Positions 22,330 to 34,761 of a DNA stretch of 60,000 nucleotides are shown here, in pieces. The translations under genes and the position numbers were made by a program. The stretch comes from Takakia lepidozioides (taxonomy: Eukaryota > Streptophyta > Takakiopsida > Takakiales > Takakiaceae): assembly GCA_030704615.1 (NCBI GenBank), contig CM060731.1, positions 66,942,756 to 67,002,755 on the forward strand, in the 5' to 3' direction. Position 1 is the stretch's first letter. Each line of letters opens with the position of its first letter. The notes under the pieces were generated by a model. It searched no databases. It worked only from the letters and a program-made list of their open reading frames with translations, and was not told where the DNA came from.

Positions 22330-23880
22330 TGTCAAGCTAAAACTACAGTACAAAGTAGCCTCGCAAGTGGATTCAGCGATCCGCCATAGCTATACTCAAA
22401 GCAGATCAACTGCAGATCAAACCGGCAGGTAGCTCAAGCTACAATTCAATTTGTCACATGGGTGCTAAAAATCTCTCTATCCTTCAGCGATCCGCCATAC
22501 TACATATACCTACTCTCAGAGCACATCAACACGGCGGTTGACAATGGTACATTCAAGGGGCGGTGTCCCCTGCTTCATCCTTCATGCTTCTGTTTTCAAG
22601 CTTATTTTTTCCTTGTCTTTCCTTTTCTAGTATAGTGATATATCTGAGGGCCTCTGTCCCCTCTTTCTAAGAATTCTTTAATGGAAAAAAAAAGATGAGA
22701 ATGGAGTGGGGACCTCGAAGAAGCCTAAAGGGAACGAGTGCGAGATACTCTGAAATATGAAACCCTCTCCATTCTTCCACGGGAATATGTGGGTTTTCTC
22801 TGGCAACAATTGCCACACCTATAGTGCCCACACCAAACACCACAAAGAAACGAAAACACAAAATACTACAAGAAAACATAACACCGAACCAAACCGCAAG
22901 ACTACGGGAGATGCGCATGAAGATCTCGAAGTTCAAGTGTGCTTTGATTTTAGAGCTCAGTTCTCATGGTGCCGCCAGCTGATAGAATAATTTAGGCCCA
23001 CAACTGCTCCTCCATGGTACTTGACGAGATCTACTCCCCTTCATGACTAAGTTAAAATCGCAAAGAATTATGCACTAACACAAGTGCTGACAGTAAGAGA
23101 ACTAAAGCTTGTGGACATTTGTCATGATGGCAGAAGTTAATTATATAGACAAGCGAAGGATAATGCTACTGGAACCACCTCCATATGCCTTGGTTTCATA
23201 ACTGTACACCTTGCTCTTCTGGCATTCAATGCGTGCTCATAGGAGTCCATGGGTCGCCAAGTATGGAGGAAGGTATAAATCCATTCCTCGACTATTGCAC
23301 ACAATCAACAATCTCCTGTCCAAACCATATCTGACAAGAACAAGTTTGGCTTCTCTTGTGGATGCTCACGGTGTCAAAATCTACATTGGTCCTTTCTCTA
23401 TTTCCAGTACAAAGTGGGACGTCACCTTTCCACCAGTCTTTTACATAGGGGTGGGTAATACGAAAGCCTCCAATGACTCTCTCTGCATTCTTGGCAATCC
23501 TCAACAGAGACATAACCCTCCATGTTCATAGCCAGAATGCACATGGTAATCTGTACCAGATCCACCAACTTGACACTGAAAAGAATTTGTTTCTCTAGTT
23601 AAAAGCACCATATCTCCAAGTGCATTGCCCTCTTCACATGCAGCCTGAAATGCTCCGATGCACGATGCACTCACATCACGTCCATGGAGATGCTTGGAAG
23701 CAACTGTAAGTTTTCCCACATAGGCAGCTACTTTTTCCTCCTGTGGCTAGATCTGGTAGTCCCAGTCATACACATTACCTCTGCAATGGTGGTCTGATCC
23801 CTCAAGTGTATTTCCTTCTGAGGCCCCAAGGAGAAACCCTTTGACTACCTCCATGAGGGTGGTAGATGTCAGGACCATGG
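22330..23880. other. Intergenic, upstream of the RRP6L3-like gene
   Basis: This holds the presumed promoter of the minus-strand RRP6L3-like gene, immediately above 22329. A direct repeat, cagcgatccgccata, occurs at 22375 and 22486. A minus-strand stretch at 23501-23719 (SASCIGAFQAACEEGNALGD and onward) looks faintly protein-like but starts without ATG and matches nothing I know. Nothing else stands out. Confidence 0.4.
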
Positions 23881-23883
23881 TTT

Positions 23884-26328
23884 TCACTTGACTTCTTGCT
23901 GGAGTGTGTGAGGCCCCCCCATCTCCATTCGCCCATTTTCCTCAGTGCTGGGAGAAACCTTCAAATCAACAGTAGCAGGGGACCTATTAACCTGAGATGC
24001 ACATGGATCCTGGGAGGTAGTAGGATCTGGAAGGTTTGCATCTAATCCTGCAGATACATGGACCATGGCATCTGCCCTATCGAGGTCCACACCTGGAACC
24101 TCTAAGCGGTGAGAGAGACTCTGAGGATGGGGACTAGCAGGAAGACAACTGGGGCTCATTGCCACCAAAGGCTCCTCCTGGATTCGGCCATTTTCCTCAG
24201 CAGGAGAGGGGCTACTATCAACAGGAGCATGGAGGTTGTCAACCTGTGATGGACATGGTCCATGGGAGGGGATAGGAGCTGGAAGATGTGCATTTTGAGG
24301 AGCAATGATGGCAGGAGAAGGCATAGCATCAACAGGAGCATGGAGGTTGTCAACCCATGATGCAAATCGATCCTGGGAGTGGGTAGGAGCTAGGGGGTGT
24401 GGAAATAAGGGACGAAGAATAGCAGGACAGGGCATATTATTAACAGGAGCATGGAGGTTGTCAACTTGTGATACACATGGATTGTGGGAGGGGGTAAGAA
24501 CTGGAAAGTGTGGAAATTGAGGACAGACAGTGGCAGAAGGGATATTATCAACAGAACGGGCTTGAAGGCTCTCAACCTGTGGTGCATATGGATGCTGGGA
24601 AGGGCCAGGAGCTGGAGGGTGTGTACCTAGAGGACGATAAGTAGCAGGAGAAAGCACATTATGGACAGAAGGAGCATGGAGGTTGTCAATCTGTGATGCA
24701 TATGGATCCTGGGAGGGGGTAGGAGCTGGAAGGTGTGCAGATAGGGGACAGACAACGTTATCAGCCATAGCAACATCCTCACCTCTAGCCACACCCTGAA
24801 CCACAGGAGGACAAGTCTGAGGAGGGGGACATGGAAAAGGAGGCCGACGAGGAAGAGCATAGGGGCTCCTTATTGCAAAAGGTTCCACCTGGATTCGCCC
24901 ATTTTCCACAGTGCCAGGAGAAGGCCTAACATTAACACTAGGAGCATGGGCTTTATCAACCTGCAATGCATATGGACCCTGGGAGGGGGTTGTAGCTCGA
25001 AGGTGTGCAAATAGAGGATCAGCAATGGCATCAGCCATAGGAATGTCCTCACATCCAGCTGCACCCGGAATCTGTAACGGGGGAGGGAGGCTCTGAGGAG
25101 GGGCCATTTGAAGAGGAGGAAAAACATAGGGGCTCCTTGTTGCAAAAGGCTCCACCTGGGTCATTATGCACACATCACCTGCTGCGCCCTGTCCATCCTC
25201 CCCACCACTACCTCCATCAGGTGCCTCATCATAAGTGAGCTCAACAAGGCTGTCAGTGTCTGCGATGGGCAGCCCATGCTTGCGCGCATATGCCCTTGCT
25301 CCCTCCTTGTTAAGCTTCTCTCTCTTTCCTTCATTCAACCTCCACTTGGCCATGGCTGTGGAAACATACCGGGAGACGAAGTCATCCTTGCTTTGCTCCC
25401 ACCTGCATAAGACTTTTGGTTAATAATAGTCAAACGTCGACAGAGGTTATTTACTTGCAGGTAATAACTACATACATCAATGGTATGTAACAAGCAAAAT
25501 GATGAGGGGTATAATAGTTTTCTTAATTAGAAGTGTTGTCTTTGCATTGGCTGAGAGCAACAAATGGGAAATTCACTTTATCACAGAACCAACAAAGAAA
25601 ATAACCTACCTCCAACGCCTACCCTCCTGGTTGTGGTATTGGACAACACTTTGTAAAGCTTGTGCACGGCGGTCTTTGTGGTCCTTCCAGCCACGCACTG
25701 CCCATGCAATGCGCAATTCTCGTATCACTGCGCTCAGCTCCTTGTCAGGTTTAAACTTTTTCAAGAGATCCCGCATGTAAGCTGCATTGTTCCTACCACC
25801 TAAATCATTCACAGCTTCTTTATTCAATTCCCCTTCCCCCCAGCGCAAAACACCCACGGCCTTCTCCAACTCTAACTCTAGCACATTTGCCAGAACAGGC
25901 TTGGGGATAAACGGTGGAGGGGGTCCCAAGTCCTTTGTTGCCTCCTCATATTGCTTAATTGCAGCAAGCTTGTGTAAACGCCGTGCCTTTGCCTCTGCAT
26001 GTTTCACACGTCTCGCAGGATTAGCCATCATCCGCAAGTTATTCCTCTTGCTCTTTTCAGCATCATAGGGCCTGTCATGATATATCTTAGGACGGCCCGA
26101 CTTGCCCGGTTTCAGTAGAGGGAGTTTCTCACGTGCCAAGTGGAAGTTGAAATTAAACTTCGTGGTATACCCAGCCTCAGGGCCCGTCTTGCATCTCAAG
26201 CAATGGTAGTTGCCTGAGACAGGGTCTCGAAAGTAGTGATCTCCCTCCTGCGCATATTCAGCAGCCTCCAGCGCGTATTCAGCCTCCATGAAGCACCTGG
26301 AAGTCCCATGACAGTGTCTGACATTCAT
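23884..26328 (-). CDS. Hypothetical basic, proline-rich protein with 38-residue repeats
   Basis: Two exons, 25610-26328 and 23884-25402, join at GTTGGAG|gtaggt and atgcag|GTGGGA to a predicted 745 aa starting at the ATG at 26328. The N-terminal third is Lys/Arg-rich and contains YHCLRCKTGPEAGY then FNFNFHLAREKLPLLKPG, a possible degenerate Cys2-His finger, and helical charged segments (RVKHAEAKARRLHKLAAIKQ, IRELRIAWAVRGWKDHKDRR). The middle reads RWEQSKDDFVSRYVSTAMAK. The C-terminal half is Pro/Ser/His-rich and built of about ten imperfect repeats around PSQDPYASQIDNLHAPSV. I do not recognise the family. Nuclear location is a guess from the basic N terminus. An upstream 5' exon cannot be excluded. 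Confidence 0.6.
24190..24970 (-). repeat. Imperfect ~114-bp coding tandem repeats
   Basis: Within the second exon of the proline-rich gene, units of about 114-120 bp encode successive versions of PAPTPSQDPYASQVDNLHAP followed by a variable 15-20 residue spacer. On the plus strand the shared words are gcatggaggttgtcaac and ggatcctgggaggg. Units keep the frame, which suggests selection on the protein or a recent expansion. Confidence 0.65.
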
Positions 26329-26329
26329 A

Positions 26330-28950
26330 ATACATTCCCTTTGCTAAATAAGCATAAACTTCACCACCAGGTTGTAGAAGCCAGTGTTACAAGGTGTGAC
26401 ACGGAGGAAGATAAACCTCCAAGTGTTGCAGAAAAGTAACACTGATCATAGTTTCATTGACTATTGTGTGAAAGGTATTGCCTATGTGCAAGTAAAAGCA
26501 GAGATCCAGCACAAGGCACAAGAAAATATTAGAGCACAATTGAAAAGGTTAAGCCATCAATGAGACACAAGCCAACGTGTTTGCTTGAAAGGGTATTGCT
26601 TAAAGGGCCATCAAGTAAAAGCCAACGTAAGGCCACTCTTTAGAAACTGGTACCTTATAATGTGAGACTCATGAAAACCAACCACAAGCCAACCCACTTG
26701 CAGTTGGGAAGTGTTTGAGACCCTGTCTAAGTTAGTGTACATGCTCTCTTTGAAGGGAGAGGGAAGTAACAGGGCAGCTTGACCCTTGACCTCCTCCCAC
26801 CATAGCTTCTTCTCTCTCTCTCTCACACACACACACACACTATCACACACACAATAGTCTCAACCACGGGGAGAATATACTGCAGTTGAATACAGGCCAT
26901 TGCTAAACACTAGACATCACAACTGTAATTTTGCACATTTCATAGTTTTCCCCCAATTAAAAAATGTAGAGGTTGCACCTGCTATCCGCTTTGGTGGTCA
27001 ATGCATGTAGTGGAGTTGTTTGCTCATGGACACGACTTCCAAGATTGCAGTGTGATTCACAAAATTAACTTCCTAAACACACCCACAGAGTCAATACACC
27101 TGCACACAGTCAAAACACACCAAATAGAACACACACATACACGAGCATGCACACACACAACACTAGATACTCATCACTCATGAAATAAAAGCCCTGCCGA
27201 CTTGATCCATATCCACAAAATGAACAACATGGATTCCAAACAAAAACATACATACAAAAAAGAGAATGAGAAGCACCTTAGGAAAAGGAACTACCAAGGT
27301 TGGGTAGAGCCCAACTTCCTCTTATGTCTTCCACAATCTGCCCCCCACAATCTGCCCCGCATTTTTCAACCCTATCAATGAAACAACCCTACTCAGCAGC
27401 CCTATGGCTAGAAATGCACCAAAGACTCGCACTAACTATAAGACCGGGATCATAGATGGTAGGTGAGTATTCTACCAACCTTAAGCATTCTACGACAGGA
27501 TTGAAACCCACTGTCCTACATGTGCTATGCTATTTCCCAATGTCTGATCTGTTTCCCATGCTCACAGTGCCATCTGCCCTGAATTGTGCCCCATGTCGTC
27601 CATCCACTGCTGCTCGCCACTGCCCCGTTCGCAGCTCGCTTCCTACTCGCGTCCGTCGGCCGCACTGGCCCTAGCTGGCCCCCACTTCCCCACTTTTGTA
27701 TCAGCATCTGCCACTTCACCTTATTTCTCCTTCCCTCGTGATTAATGCCATAAAGATCAACAATCCGAATGCAGAATACAACAATAACCCATCACTAACA
27801 ATGTCCGATACGCGCCCCGTGATACCCACTACTGCTATACAACGAGCAGCACCACCGACTGCCACAAAAGCAAGGAGCGAAAGTAAATCACTACACAAGC
27901 CCATGAAGCTCGAATGTCTGGTTGTGTGAGCAGTGCACCTGCTGACAAACGAATCACAACACTCCCACTGAAGCGCTCAGATTTCGGGCGCTGTGCCAGC
28001 ATTCGAGAGCCACTGCATCTTATTAACTTACTTACTTCCTGTCCATCCCCACCCCCAGGCCCTCTACTTAGGTCAAGCCCCACGAGAGAGACACACACAA
28101 CAGGGACTTAAGATTTTAAGGGGAAAAAAAAGATACCCATTGAAATACAGAGACCAATGCCAAACTTAACCCTTAAGGAGGAGCTGTTTACCGAAACGTA
28201 TATACCTTCATGGATGAGGGCATATCTCCCTGGCCCAGGGAAATGAACCTTACAACTTTCATCCTACCTACTACATGTGCCTGCAAAATGACAGAGTATT
28301 TGACCGTTCCAATTGTTATATTATAACAATTTTGTATTGTTGTTTTTTCAAGTCCATCACATTTCACCTTGAATAATGAATCTCCTTTAATGACCAGGGA
28401 TTTGCCCGATGTTTATGATTGTTCTTGTGGACATGCCCTCCACATTCTAGATGTGGGGCCACCGGTAGGACACTCGCACCGTGAAATTTCAGATCCAAAC
28501 AACAAGTTTTGGAGGGGGTCGGTTTGTATGTGAAAATAGGGGGGTAAATTAGCCTGTAAGTACTCTACAAAGTGAAATCATCCGGGAGAAGGGAAATTCC
28601 ACAATGGAGTGAAAATTCCAGCGGTAGAAAGGTGCAGTGCCTGCACAATGCACACAAGTCTGCCCAAATTAGACAGGAAAATTCCAAAACCCAAAGACCG
28701 GATGTACATTTAGTACATTTAGGTGAAACTTCCGGTTATGTCCAACTCGGGCAATCAGTGGCCGGACCGGCCTACCTTTTCCGGCACGTTTTTTGGGCCA
28801 CGTCACTCACAACCCCACGACGTGAAGGGCTTCCCGGGAAGCCAAAATAAGTGCACCCGGCGTGGTTTCCAAGAGCCCGTAACATTTTCGGGCGCCAACT
28901 GCCAGGAACCAACAACCTTTACATGAAGTGAGGCCCTTTACCACTACCTG
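26330..28950. other. Intergenic stretch with microsatellite
   Basis: No gene recognised. A compound CT/CA microsatellite (tctctctctc then cacacacaca) lies at about 26810-26855, and CA-rich DNA at 27075-27180. Near 28305 there is a nearly perfect palindrome, aattgttatattataacaatt. The plus-strand frames at 27456-27674 and 28572-28850 have no protein-like features I can defend. Confidence 0.4.
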
Positions 28951-29045
28951 CAGAGAACAATGCGGGGGATTGAACCCCCAAATTTGCCCATAATGCAGAC
29001 AGTCGCCCCCCCAACCAAGCAGCTAAGCATTCCCTCAACAAACCC
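28950..29045 (-). mobile_element. tRNA-like SINE head or tRNA pseudogene
   Basis: On the minus strand an A-box-like TTAGCTGCTTGGTTGGG is followed about 40 bp later by GGGGGTTCAATCCCCC, a perfect-stem T-arm with a B box. The intervening arm does not form a clean anticodon stem, so this is read as a SINE head or decayed tRNA, not a working tRNA. Confidence 0.45.
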
Positions 29046-29612
29046 ACCAAGCAAGTTGCGGCTCCCCTCTACCCAAAGGAACAACAAAAACCCAAAAAAT
29101 GAACAAACCCACTCCCAGCCCAATCCAATGCCAAAGCAACACAGCAACCAGAGCCCCTCAACCACCGATGACGCCCGAACAAAGCAGCAACCTAGCATCG
29201 CCAACAGCCTGCCCGAGCCCCACACTGATGTCACCAGCCCTCCCCACTTTCTTGACTACCCGCCCTCACACCATTAAGCATCCCCACACAGGCACACCAC
29301 GCACACCCTGCCAACATAAAAACATAGACAGTCAGAAATTAGAGCCCTCATACTTGCCCGCCACAATGAACACAACACAAAAACATCAAGACAAGAATTG
29401 AATTGAAGTCGTCTTCCCGTGTTGCAGTGAGCCTCCCGCCAGCAAACACCCACGCACATGTACGTGGACTGAGACTATGGGCAGTAGTAGTATATCATCC
29501 CCTAAACCCTGGGAAAAACCAAAACGATTGGGATGCAATTCTCCCAGCGGCATTGAATTCGCAAAACAATTCAAAGGGTAAAACTCATGCAAGTGGGAAC
29601 CCTTGCATACCA

Positions 29613-29781
29613 TCATCGGTTTTCCTTCTCAAGTGGCCCCTCTGAGGTGGTGAAGTCACAGACGTAGGAACGGACCGCTTGGCACGAGCTAGTGCCTTCA
29701 TGGATTTGACTGTCGGCATGAGGCCAAACCAATTCTCTTAAAATGTCATTAACAGCGTCACTGAACCCCTGTGGATCACCC
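29613..29781 (-). CDS. Possible coding exon, unknown protein
   Basis: A minus-strand frame reading GDPQGFSDAVNDILRELVWP and ending GPLEKENR then stop has amino-acid composition and wobble use more like coding DNA than its surroundings. Upstream, a minus-strand frame from an ATG at about 30065 (MAHKRQQLASPEPPPPPSHL and onward) could be a first exon, but no clean splice join was found. The function is unknown and it may be chance. Confidence 0.25.
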
Positions 29782-30696
29782 TCTTCCCTTCTCTCTTACC
29801 ACCCTAACAGCAAGGCCACTTGCCTACGAAACAAGAAACGTCAATTGTGTGCCTTCAGGTGTCTCGGCCAACGATAATTAGCACGCGGACGTTGGCGCAA
29901 ACTAAGCAAGAAATCTGTTGAGAGACAACCTATGACTTTCAATTGCCCTTCAGTTGCATGTTGTTCCTCTAAGGCCCAAGAGGACAAGACATCAACTGCC
30001 TTTTGTAGGTGCGATGGAGGTGGTGGTGGCTCGGGAGAAGCCAGTTGCTGTCGCTTATGAGCCATTATCACCTGCGCCCTTCCCAAAACCTTCCACAGTA
30101 TGCAGGAATCAAAGCAACCGTCAAAACATAACCACAAAACAGGAGCAAAACGGAAGCCCAGGTCAATGCAACACGCAACATGAAAGGCAAAAGGAGAGCA
30201 GTAAAGATTCTTCCCACGCCCTAGCATTAGCACACACACACTAGCAAACAACGAACCCTACAGAGCATGAAGTCATGGGAACAGGAGCATAATGCAAGAC
30301 GACGATGACCAGCTGCTCAAATGGAATCGGTGTCACCCCCGTAAGAATTGGTGTCACCCCCCGTTTTCTTTCATTTCTTGATAGCTACCAAAACTTGTTG
30401 TGTCTCGAAAGAGACTTACTCAATAGAATCAAAGGACCCACCGAGGAGAAAGAAAACAACTAGGAGGCAAGAAATGCCACTTTAACGTACCAAGCCCCAA
30501 ATCCCATTTGCATTTTCTTGAAACGAGCATTGGAGGCCTTAAATTTCGGTTGGAATTTTGCTTTGCCCTTTTCTCTATCTTTTTTCTTTGTCTCTTTGGA
30601 AATCTTCAAAAGCCTCAAATTGAAGTTGACGAAAATGATTCCAATACCTTGGATTGACAGCATTTCCACGCTTCGTTTTGAAATTTTCAAGAGCCT

Positions 30697-31187
30697 CAGA
30701 AACCGATGGAAATGTCTTAAGTGTTTGAAAGACTACTCTTCCAAGAGTACTTTTACAAACCATCTTACTCGGTGTGGATAACCACCTTTGCCACCTGGAG
30801 TGTGTGGTCGTCCACACACCAAGGCGATTGCTTATGATCCTGGTACATCAAAAGCCCGATGTTGCAAATGATGGGCTCATGGCGAACAAGGCATAATTTG
30901 CTTCTTGCAAAGGCACGTACTCGATATGCCAACAAAACAAATCACCTTTGGAGATAAAGCGAGACTTTGTCACCAACAATTGGGAATAAATTCTCATAAC
31001 AATTCAGTTTTTGAAATCATGGATTTCATTTCAATTTGACGTTTGTTCTTAATGTTTTAGATATTCTCTATCTACGAGTTTGAAACATACATTACAAAAC
31101 TTCTATTTTGGTTTCATTGGTCTATCTGTTTTGTGGATAAATAAAAAGATTGCACTAACAAATATATTTTCATCGACAAGTATGTAG
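30697..31187. repeat. Left arm of a ~490-bp inverted repeat (zinc-finger gene segment)
   Basis: This segment is the reverse complement, with scattered differences, of 35028-35505. Shared words in order include cagaaaccgat, cttaagtgtt, gtggtcgtccac, gatgggctcatggcgaacaa, ttgcttcttgcaaaggcac and tttcatcgacaagt. The outer part encodes a Cys2-His-Cys finger, WKCLKCLKDYSSKSTFTNHL with RCG after it, then a stop and PPLPPGVCGRP. The arms bracket the LINE remnant. Similarity fades outside 30697. Confidence 0.75.
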
Positions 31188-31367
31188 AAAAGAGATGACT
31201 CCGGCCGAGGCCGGCGTAACTAAGAGCCACTTCGCATTGCAGCTACTGCCCCCTTTCGAGGGTGGGCCCTATATAAGAACTATTGGGTGCCCGGAGGGCA
31301 CCCCGTAACCTAAGGGATAGGTGCTCGGAAAGGTACCGCAGTGGGTACCCCTGGGGTTTGCAGAGTT

Positions 31368-33052
31368 TCAAAAGGTTGAAGAGATATGGGATTCAAGCTG
31401 CCTTTTGTTGGTGATAATAGCAGCGAGGGAGCGTATCGCAGTCAGGTGGATAGCCTTGAAGCATTTGTGTATAGGGGAAATAGGAATTTTGAAGTTATTG
31501 TGAAAGGCAGAGATACTAGCATTGTGGATGCTGCCTCTGGTGCCGGCACTACTGATCGTGAGGGGGCCCGTGGACCAGCCACGACGGCGAATGGCTAGGA
31601 TGAGCGAAGTGCATTTTTGACGTTTTTCCAATGTAGAGGAGCTGGGGTAGCGGTCATTACAATACGTGAATTCAATAAAGTGTATGGTGGGGTTTGGGGA
31701 TGGGGTGCTAGGCGGAGGCGCATTCATGGGCAACCCGCGGACTAGAAGTATGTCAGGACAGAGTCTGGTGGGACATGTGCAGGGTGAGGGTGGTTGGCAT
31801 GAACAGGGCAGAAGCCATGAGGGTACAGTGTGGTCAGAGGGCCTACCCTGATAGGTCCCCGCATTGATGAGTGAAAACCAGTGTGTTTCAAGTCGACATA
31901 GGAGTAGCTTATGGATGTGCCAAACAACATGGTTATATTGAGTGAGACGTAGGCCATGGATGATGGGATGTGTGCATTGGCTGAGTAGGTGGGGCCAAGT
32001 GTCACGGGCAGAGTGGGTGCTAGCACAGAGTGAACAGTTTGGGGAAGAGAAGAGGTGAGGCCAGAAGATATGTTTACGTTGGTGGTCCATGTATTGTGCA
32101 TATCTGAAGTTGAGGGTCTGTTTTATTTGGGCATCGGTAGCAAGATTAGTATGCCAAAAGTCATTAGACAACTTATGGTGTAGCACATTGGATTGCGTCC
32201 ATTTTTGGACGTGTAGCTTAGTGTGGCTTGCAGAGGAGGAGGCTTGTTTGTTGGCTTCTAGAGTAAGAGTGTTAGAGAGATTGCGGATAGGGCGAGGCTC
32301 CGTGCGGCCTGGAACGGGGTGGATGAACCAAAATGGGTAGGTATGGGCAACATGGATGGGATCCGACATAGGGTCCACCTCGGATTGGGTGGCACCTCGT
32401 TCAGCAAAGAAGTCAGCCATTTCGTTGCCAGTGATGTCGGTGTGGGAGCGGACTTTAAGAAAGTGGATGGGCTGGTCTATGGAGATAACAATTTGAACTA
32501 TGGCAAAAATTAGATTCCGGTCAGAGTGGTAGTGGTGAGAAGAGGATCGATGGAGATGATTGCGGATGAGAAAGAGTGATGTAAGACTATCGGTAAAAAT
32601 ATAGTGGGGTGGGGGGAATGATGAGAGCTGGGTGAGGGCATCATGTATGGCCATGAGCTCGGCGCGAAGGATGGTGGCTGGGCCAGGGAGACGTAGGAAA
32701 TGCCTTGGTTGGTAGCGGCGTGATAGATACCATACCCAGCCCTGGGACCTGCAATGAGGGATCCGTCGGTGTAGTGGGAGTGGGCAGGCGGGTATCTGAG
32801 AGGGAAATCCATCCGGGATATCGGGGGTTCGGTGTGAACAGGTGTGGTAGGGGGGACGGGTGGACGGGTGAGCATTCGAGACCATGTTTTGGATGAATTT
32901 ATGTTAGGGTAAAGGCGGGGGGTAACGGGTTGGGGAGGGGGGATATGGAATGTGGTGGCCTTCATGTTGTGTGTGTCTGTCAGAAGGCCTGCAAGTGAGG
33001 CGGGATGGGAAGTCAGCGGGTATAGGGGTAGTTGTGGTGGTGTGATGGACAA
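31368..33052 (-). pseudogene. LINE ORF2 C-terminal part: RNase H and zinc knuckle, frameshifted
   Basis: The RNase H fold is split over two minus-strand frames. HYTDGSLIAG (first Asp) lies near 32775 in one frame. ILRAELMAIHDAL (Glu, near 32660), YIFTDSLTSLFLI (Asp, near 32585) and VRSHTDITGNEMADFFAERG (His/Asp, near 32420) lie in the other, so a one-base shift near 32700 breaks the gene. Downstream, CSLCASTHSARDTW plus HLLSQC (about 31995-32040) is the Cys-Cys-His-Cys knuckle usual at the end of non-LTR retrotransposon ORF2. The frame runs to 31368. No reverse transcriptase is visible upstream in the window, so this is a 5'-truncated, inactive copy. Confidence 0.8.
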
Positions 33053-33339
33053 GCAGTATGAGGGTTAAGGTGCGTTCTTGGTGTTTAAGGTGGGGAGGGG
33101 CGGGGTACGAGAGTATTGGATCTGGCCAGGGTCGATAGTAGCTAGAGGTGTAACCTCAGGGGGTAGCTCGGAGAGAGGGTGCAGGCTATTTGGCAGTTGT
33201 TGGTGTGTTAGAAGGAGGATGGTGGAGGCAAAGGGGGATGTTTGGGCCACGTGGCGAGCCCATTGTAAAGCGTCATGCATGTGGGATCCTTGGGGCAAGT
33301 GCGCAAAGCCGCGGCCCATCCAGGTATATTGAGAGGCAG

Positions 33340-33930
33340 AGCCTAAGGCTCCAAATATACAATCTCGGGGGTGTGGGCTTGAGTATGACGAGAGTGCCAT
33401 AGGGCATGTAAGTGGGCTTGAGTAATAAGAGTGCGTAAGTTTATAAGGAGTGCTAGTATATCCGGGGGAAGGGTAGTATGGGATTGGGCTTGTGTTAGCT
33501 TGAGGAGGGAACGAGGTTTTTTGGAGGGGGCATCAGTCAAGTAGCGATCCACGAGCCAGCAGAGTTCAGTAGCAAAGTCATGTCCAACGGGCGTGAGCTG
33601 GCTAGGTGGCGGGTGTGCCATAGCCAGGTGAGTCTGTCATTAGGAATGAGACCAATGAAGCGGCCATGAAAGGCATATAACTTGGACAGGCGCTTGCCGG
33701 AGCGTACTATAGGGGAGGTTTGTAGGATGTCTTTGTCAGGATTGCATTATGTGATGCAGACATGTACCTCAGAGGCAACTAGGGGGTTATGGACGTACCG
33801 GGCGTCTATCGATTGGGTTTGGGATGTGTGTTGTTGGTGGGTATGGGCCAGGTAGTTGGTGTTAGTGGACTTATGAAATGCGGTGAGGAGGTCAAGGTTA
33901 TGGGCCGGGTCACAGTCATCATGGGTTCCA
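33340..33930 (-). pseudogene. LINE ORF2 linker between chromodomain and RNase H
   Basis: Minus-strand translation continues through KRLSKLYAFHGRFIGLIPND and RLTWLWHTRH to ITQAHLHALWHSRHTQAH, with one stop (TAA) near 33750 and small frame changes. It connects the chromodomain to the RNase H part in the same orientation. A helix such as AHLHALWHSRH commonly precedes the RNase H in LINE proteins, as far as I know. No independent function is assigned. Confidence 0.5.
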
Positions 33931-34082
33931 AAGAGGTCGTCCTTTGCTTGCCAGGTATTATCTTCTGATGGATACCCAGCCCATTTGCATAAGTAGAAAG
34001 TGTCTAGGCATGTGGCGCCAAATTTGTCGATGGTGGTCTAAGTTCTGATCCCTATAATACCTTCGATAATGAAGGCTTCCGG
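33930..34082 (-). pseudogene. Chromodomain within the LINE remnant
   Basis: The minus strand reads EAFIIEGIIGIRT, an in-frame TAG, TTIDKFGATCLDTFYLCKWA and then GYPSEDNTWQAKDDLF. The pattern E-x-I-I, Y-L-x-K-W-x-G-Y-P-x-x-x-N-T-W is the chromodomain signature, including aromatic-cage-type Tyr and Trp positions. Chromodomains bind methylated histone tails and occur at the integrase C terminus of chromoviral LTR retrotransposons; here one sits in the same orientation as, and upstream of, a LINE RNase H. The single stop shows the copy is decayed. Confidence 0.7.
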
Positions 34083-34099
34083 ATTGTCTGGGTTAATTT

Positions 34100-34740
34100 A
34101 TCTCGGGGTTGAGGGCAAAGGCGGGGTGGTCGGGGTAAGCGGGGTAGAGGAGGTTTGGATAGGGGTGTGGGGGGTCGTTGAGCCAGAAGGTATGGTCATG
34201 TTTGAGCTGGTCATTTGGGAGGGGGACATAGAGTGGCAAGGCGACAAGGGAGGGGTGTTAGAATTTGAAGGGTCAGGGTGAGCTTTATGTGCTGCCATCA
34301 TACTGAGAATAGATGGTGTTGGGTGTGTTCTATATTGAGGAAGAAGATCTAGTATGTTATGGGGAAAGAGTTTGCATGGTAGGTCGCACTCAAGAGAACA
34401 CGAGGGAGTCCTGTGGCAGAAAATGGTTCGAAGCAGGGACAGGTATCAACATGTTTTGATGGTGGCTCTGGAGTATTTGAGAGTGAACTATCGGGGTGAG
34501 AGTAGTCTATAGCCAGAGGCAGTGGTGAATTGTGTAAGTGTTGTGATGTGTTTGATTTTAAAGTAAGCAAGTATGGGCGTTTTTTGGCGGGGGTGAAGTT
34601 CCTCAAATTCAGGGAGAGATGGACTGTTAAGCCAGGCGATTTCAAGGGGTGAGATGGTGTTAGGATAGCCATGGAGATCGGTTTGTATGCTAATGTTCAT
34701 TTGACGTAAGATGTACAGAGTTCTAGCGGTGGGAGAATGG
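34100..34740 (-). pseudogene. LINE ORF2 segment upstream of the chromodomain
   Basis: Minus-strand frames read SPLEIAWLNSPSLPEFEELH and AYFKIKHITTLTQFTTASGY (34500-34700), resembling the region after the reverse transcriptase thumb in LINE proteins. A Pro/Ser/Thr-rich stretch (34098-34301) follows, then the chromodomain. Frame changes are present. The reverse transcriptase itself would lie above 34740, where unrelated sequence begins, so the element is truncated there. Confidence 0.45.
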
Positions 34741-34761
34741 TGGCAGGATTGGGGATGAAGT

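Noticed and set aside
28960-29401. Pro/Thr/Asn-rich plus-strand frames
   Set aside because: Low-complexity translation of AC-rich DNA overlapping a tRNA-like head; no start context or domain.
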